This document shows positions 59,545-64,000 of a stretch of 64,000 bases of DNA, piece by piece. The position numbers were made by a program, and so were the translations under genes. This DNA is from Cercozoa sp. M6MM. Lineage: Eukaryota; Endomyxa: Ascetosporea. Each line of letters opens with the position of its first letter. Position 1 is the first letter of the stretch. The notes under the pieces were generated by a model. It saw nothing but the letters and a program-made list of their open reading frames with translations, searched no databases and was not told the DNA's origin. The stretch lies in the NCBI GenBank assembly GCA_040357565.1, contig JBDODJ010000005.1; one strand, 5' to 3'.

Positions 59545-62500
59545 ATGCAGGAGAAATACGACACTGGGTGGGCGTACCCCGCGCCCTTCCCAATGCAACA
59601 ACAAATGCACTTACAGCAATTCCTTGGGTACGCTTTGGTATTGATTTTGACTCTGTACATCGATGTGTATGTTCTGTGCAGTCCACACCAAGCGACCCCG
59701 TTGGGTGAGGGCTTCCTCAGCGTGCGCATCCCGATGCAGGCGCCCGTGACGCAGGTGCACCTGGACCGGCACGATAATCTGCTCTGGCTGGCCAGTGCGG
59801 CCGGTCAGGTGCGCGCCTTCCAGATCGGCAGCTTCGAAGCCGCGCTGGCCTGGCGTGTGCAGACACAGCCCCCTGCCAGCGGCAGACCGCACGTGCATCC
59901 GCGTCCGCGCGGAGTGCCAGTGACAACGATGCTGGTTGACCCGTCCTACGTTTTGACCGGCGGGCCTGGCGTGTTGCAGGCGCACAACCGCGCGGGCGAG
60001 TGTCTGTGGCATAAGCAAGGCGACGAACTCGCGCACCTTAAGTCGGCTGCCCTGCTGACGAAATCGCACACACTCGCACTTGTGGTATTTCCCTCCTTCG
60101 CTGTTCTGTCCGCTGATTTCCCTGTGACCGTTTGCTGACCTAATTTTGGTTTTACAGACCAAGGAAAGCACTCCGGAGGTGCTGCGTCGTGCGAGTGCTC
60201 ACGTAAATAAATCACTTTATTGCCCCTTTCGACCCATTCTTAGCTGCAGTTTTCATTCTCAAAATCGGATTTTGACCCTTTTAAACTCCATTTTGACCTT
60301 TTTTAACCATCGTTGCTTCTTTCTTCTAGCTGCCGGCACACACCGGTCCGACGGAGAAATCAGCGCGGTATTGTTCGGCTTGCTTTTTTGCTGCCTAAGG
60401 GAGATCAAATAGCAAAACTCGTTTTATTTTCTTGCAGCATTCGTTTCTTTGATGTCGCTTCGCAGTCGTTCACTGGTGGCTCCATCACACTTCCGCCCGG
60501 AGGGTTCGGTATCTTGTTGGTTTTCAAGTTTTTCGTATTTTCGCACTTCCGCGCGGAAGCGGTAATGACCAATTTTGTTGCATTTTCACAGTGCGCGACA
60601 GTGCGCCGGTGGTGGCGCGTTCGTCGTCGCACGGACGGACGCTGTACGTGTCACACAGTGCGCGCTTCGACGTGCTGGATGTGCGGCAGCGTAACCGCGT
60701 GGCTGGCGTGACGGCACCGCTGTCGTCGCCTTTCACCGTAGGGGGCTGTTTTACCCCCACCCCCCACCCATTTCACCCCTTTACCTTGTCCTTACCCGTT
60801 TCTCTCCCTTCTGGACAGTCGATCGACGTGTCGGACCAGTATCTGATCGCATGCTCTGCCTACGATCCCAACAGGTGCAGTACTCCTCCCTCCTGTTCTC
60901 TGTTGCTGTGACTCTGGTGAGGTGTGTACAGCATCGTGCGCGTGTACGACGCGCGGCACGTGGGCAAGCCGGTCAACACGATCCGCGCGAACCTGCAGAA
61001 CGTGGCGGCAGTGTCGTTCGCGTCGGGCTACGCGCCCAACTCGTAGGCTCGCCTGTGACTTGACTGGGTCACGGAGTGACTGGCCACGTGAGTGACTGAC
61101 CACGTGGGTGACTGACTGAGTGAGTGGGCACGTGCGCAGGTTCCTGGTGTCGAGCGGCATGGGCGGCGCGCAGCTGCTGCACGTGAACGCGCTGCCAGAG
61201 GACGTGCAGAGTGCGGCCATGGTGCCGACCGACGCGGGCGCCGGGTGGAGTCTCAGCGCGGCGTGCGGCGACCTGGTGCCGCCTTTCACCGGCGCCGTCG
61301 GTGTCAGCACCGGGCCGCAGCACTACGCGCACGTGTGCACCTCGAGCAACGCGCGCTTCGTCTGCAGTCGCCGCGCGCAGATGCCGCTGCTGGCCTCGGT
61401 CACACGCACTGTCACGCACTCTGGCAGTGGGCCCAGTGGTACGCACGTGGTCTCACTGGGTGTGGTCACTGGGTGGGGTGGTCGCTGGGTGGTGTGGTCA
61501 TTGGGTGGGTCACTGGAGTAGTCACTTGGCACCTTGTGTCTGTAGAGTGGGTCGGCGATATGCCCAGACGAGCTGACATTCTCAGCACTGTGGGTTTTGC
61601 TTAACCCCCCCCCCGTTACCCCCTGTCTTATCACCTTAACTCCCTCTTACCCCTCCCCCACTTTACCCATCCTACCCCATCTTACCCCTCTCGAGTGCAG
61701 GCCGTGGCGCAGCAAGATCTGCCTCTTGCGAGTGACTGGCCCGAGATGACCAACCTGCCTGCACCGGTAGCCTTGTCTCTCTCGTGTTACCCCCTTCTTA
61801 CTCCCCTTGGTAGATTAAATCCACGACGGAACCGGATCCGTTTGTTGGTGCCAGAGGTACCCTTTACCCCTACCTTCATTCCTACCCTTGTACCCCTCAC
61901 CCCGCAGTGTGGGAGCCTCCCTCCTGTCTGGGACCGGTGGACACGCGGCGGGTGACCGAGCTGAGCAGCAGCAGCGACGGTTTCGTGCCGGCGCCGCGCA
62001 ACGTCGACACGCGCTCGGTGGCGCTGATGCGGCGCTTCACTCCGCGCGGTGCTCAGGACGCGCAGAGCAGTCTGGCGAAACGCGCCTATGGCGTACCTCT
62101 TCCTTAACCTTCCGGTCCATTTGGACTGTCTGTTTGGACGGTCCACAAGGACTATACATTGTGCACAGGTCAAGGAGGCCGATGCAGTCACGGAGGCGGA
62201 TCGAACGTCGCGTGAGCAGCAGAAGAAGTGCGGCATGGCGCGAGCCACTGTAGTGTCGCGCTTTACCCCTCCCCCCTCTTACTCCCTCTTATATCTCCTG
62301 TACCCCTATCCTGCAGGTGGCCCTGTCGGAGAAACGTCCACCCAACTACGAGTACAGCAAGCGCAATCGCACCGTGGTGCCGGGCTTGGACAACCTGCTG
62401 CCGAACTCGAGTTGCAACGCGCTGCTGCAGCTGCTGTTCTGGTCGTCGACGCCGTTCCGCCACTTCTTCATGTCGCACGTCTGCCTGCGCGCCGATTGTC

Positions 62501-64000
62501 TGAGGTTACCCCTCCCTTTTACCCCTCCCTCTTCCTCCTTCCCCTTACGCCCTCCCCTTTGCCCTTCCCTCTTACCCCTCTTACCCCTCTTACCCCTTCC
62601 CGCAGTTGCCAGCTGGGCTTCCTGTTCTCGCTGCTGGAGCAGCGCGGCGGTCCCACCAGCGACGTGGAGCGACCGCCGGTACGTCTTCATCTTTTGCCCC
62701 CCATTTGCTACCCCCATTCACTTCTCCCCCGTTTACCCCTTCTATACCCTCTTCACACCCTTACCCCTACCTCCTGTAGGAAGCGCGGCAGTTTTTGCGA
62801 GTGCTGGCGAAACGAAGCGAAGCCGAACATTTGCAGCTGCTCGACGATGCGTCGATTGCTAGGTTTTACCCCCCCCCCCACACTTAACCCACACTGACCC
62901 TTTACCCCTCCCCACGCAGCGGCGATCGGTCACAGTCGCTAGCCGCGCGGATACAGGAGTTGGCGCGTTTCTTGCTGACCACGCTGGACCGCGAGAGCGC
63001 GCGCCCCGGCGCTCCGAGCGATCGCGAGTTGCGCCGGCAGCATCGCGCCAGTCGCAGTCTGCTGGGGTAGCCCTCCCTGCCTATTACCCCATTACCCCTT
63101 TTACCCCCCCCCCCGCCAAGTAGTCTGCCGAACAAGCGCGAGGTGACGCCGGAGACGTCGCTGAACGCGTCGTTGTTGAACCTGTCGCTGGTGAGTGCCT
63201 CGGCAGCAGACGGCGGCAGGGCTGACCTCAGTCTGCTCAGTGAGTCACTGGGCGATCAGGGTGACCAGGACAAGCAAGACAAGGACAAGGGAGACGAGGA
63301 CAAGGTAGACAAGGACAGGGAGAACACGGCGGCTTCGATGGTGTCGGCCGCCTTTGGCACGGTGCGCCGCAATGCGCGTCGGTGTCGCCGCGGCCACTGC
63401 ATCGACCGGCGCACGACGCAGTTCGTACTGTCGCTGCAGTACTCGCAGTCGCCTAACGACAGCATCGAGGACGTAGTTTTGCCCCCTCTTACCCCCTGTC
63501 TTACCCCCTTTACCCCCACCCCCTCGCCCACAGCTGCTGCGCAAGCAGCTGAGCGGCAGCGAGGAGCAGGACCGCGTGTACTGCGACCAGTGCCGCGACT
63601 ACTCGGCCGTCACGCGGCGACGACAGGTCGTGTCGCTGCCCAACACGCTCCTGGTGGCCGCCAACTGCCGCAGCGAGGTATCTCTACCCCTCATTACCCC
63701 TAACCCTACTTCTTACCCTACTCCCTCCCCCTCTCCCCCACTACTCCCTGGGACAGGAGCAACTGGCATGCTGGCGAGAGCGGAGTTTCCTGCCGCCCAA
63801 GATCACGCTGACGGAACCCTCGGAGAGTGAGGAACAAGGCTGTCCACTAAGAGAGGTGTGCTACGAACTGGTGTCGGTGGTGTCGCACGTGGCCGATGCC
63901 GTGCCACAGCGAGCCAACACGGCGCGACACCGCGTCGGCGGACAGCACCTGGTGGCGCACCTTCGACTGCCGAAACGCATCGCCAAGTTCCGCCTGCGAC
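59545..64000 (+). CDS. PAN2: PAN2, deadenylase subunit (5' part; runs off the window)
   Basis: PAN2 is the catalytic subunit of the PAN2-PAN3 poly(A) nuclease that trims mRNA tails in the cytoplasm. The start at 59545 reads MQEKYDTGWAYPAPFPMQQQ. The WD40 region includes VTQVHLDRHDNLLWLASAAG and VPVTTMLVDPSYVLTGGPGV, IDVSDQYLIACSAYDPN, and FLVSSGMGGAQLLHVNA. DLPLASDWPEMTNLPAP matches the family LLSDWP linker. The pseudo-ubiquitin-hydrolase domain begins NYEYSKRNRTVVPGLDNLLP then NSSCNALLQLLFWSSTPFRH; the catalytic Cys of true ubiquitin proteases is Ser here, as expected for PAN2. CQLGFLFSLLEQRG, TTQFVLSLQYSQSPNDSIED, RVYCDQCRDYSAVTRRRQVV and VCYELVSVVSHVADAVPQRA follow. The DEDD exonuclease domain lies beyond the edge. 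A long charged insert (GDQDKQDKDKGDEDK...) sits in the hydrolase-like domain. Introns are short and built of TTACCCC-like units. Confidence 0.92.
60730..63760 (+). repeat. C-rich TTACCCC-type intron tracts in PAN2
   Basis: Nearly every intron from about 60730 onward consists mainly of TTACCCC, CTTACCCCTC or TTTACCCC units ahead of a CAG acceptor: for example 60750-60818, 61601-61699, 62262-62315, 62508-62604, 62690-62778, 62860-62918, 63068-63120, 63480-63532 and 63680-63756. Exons between them have no such tracts. Confidence 0.9.

Noticed and set aside
60730..63760. Telomere-like repeat (TTACCCC resembles a telomeric C-strand)
   Set aside because: The units are irregular, confined to introns and interrupted by PAN2 exons every 100-200 bases, so this is not a telomere or telomere insertion.

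Overview
This is a gene-dense nuclear segment from a single-celled, ciliated eukaryote with about 24 protein genes. I cannot name the organism. A BBS5 gene, a minus-end kinesin and an EF-hand protein argue for a cilium or flagellum. PAN2, COX11, cytosolic ribosomal protein uL22 and an ADF/cofilin confirm nuclear DNA. The kinase at 12.2-14.4 kb carries HRDLSLEN and an SPE in place of APE, a style I associate with stramenopile-type protist kinases; that placement is weak. Base composition looks balanced. Genes are split by many short introns, mostly about 30-110 bases, often with GTAC donors, and the standard genetic code fits every gene read.

Layout. 0-6 kb: the 3' end of an unidentified plus-strand gene, a small minus-strand gene, a GSTCD-like methyltransferase (+) and an unidentified minus-strand gene. 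6-12 kb: BBS5 (-), then COX11 (-) and a mitochondrial-type peroxiredoxin-5 (+), whose start codons lie 284 bases apart on opposite strands. 12-22 kb: a Ser/Thr kinase (-), a Ser-rich F-box/LRR protein (+), an FHA plus PARP-type zinc-finger protein (-) and ADF/cofilin (+). 22-36 kb: an unbroken minus-strand block with a large unknown protein, an F-box-like acidic protein, an ankyrin protein, an EF-hand protein with a carbohydrate-binding-like segment, and a kinesin-14. 36-45.4 kb: a head-to-tail duplication of an unidentified gene with mosaic identity between copies. 45.6-49 kb: a seven-helix receptor-like protein and RPL17/uL22. 49-54 kb: an F-box/actin-related fusion (+) and a secretory-pathway unknown (-). 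54.5-64 kb: a signal-peptide, single-span receptor-type kinase (+) and PAN2 (+), which runs off the right edge.

Non-coding structure is dominated by (TG/CA)n arrays, mostly in introns, and by C-rich introns built from TTACCCC-like units that are always C-rich on the sense strand. All seven runs of N lie inside microsatellites or a G/C homopolymer, so they are assembly gaps. I saw no rRNA, recognisable tRNA, CRISPR array, transposase, reverse transcriptase or viral gene. Exon boundaries were inferred by eye from GT...AG junctions that keep the frame and, where a family was recognised, its conserved residues; internal boundaries of the unrecognised genes are approximate.
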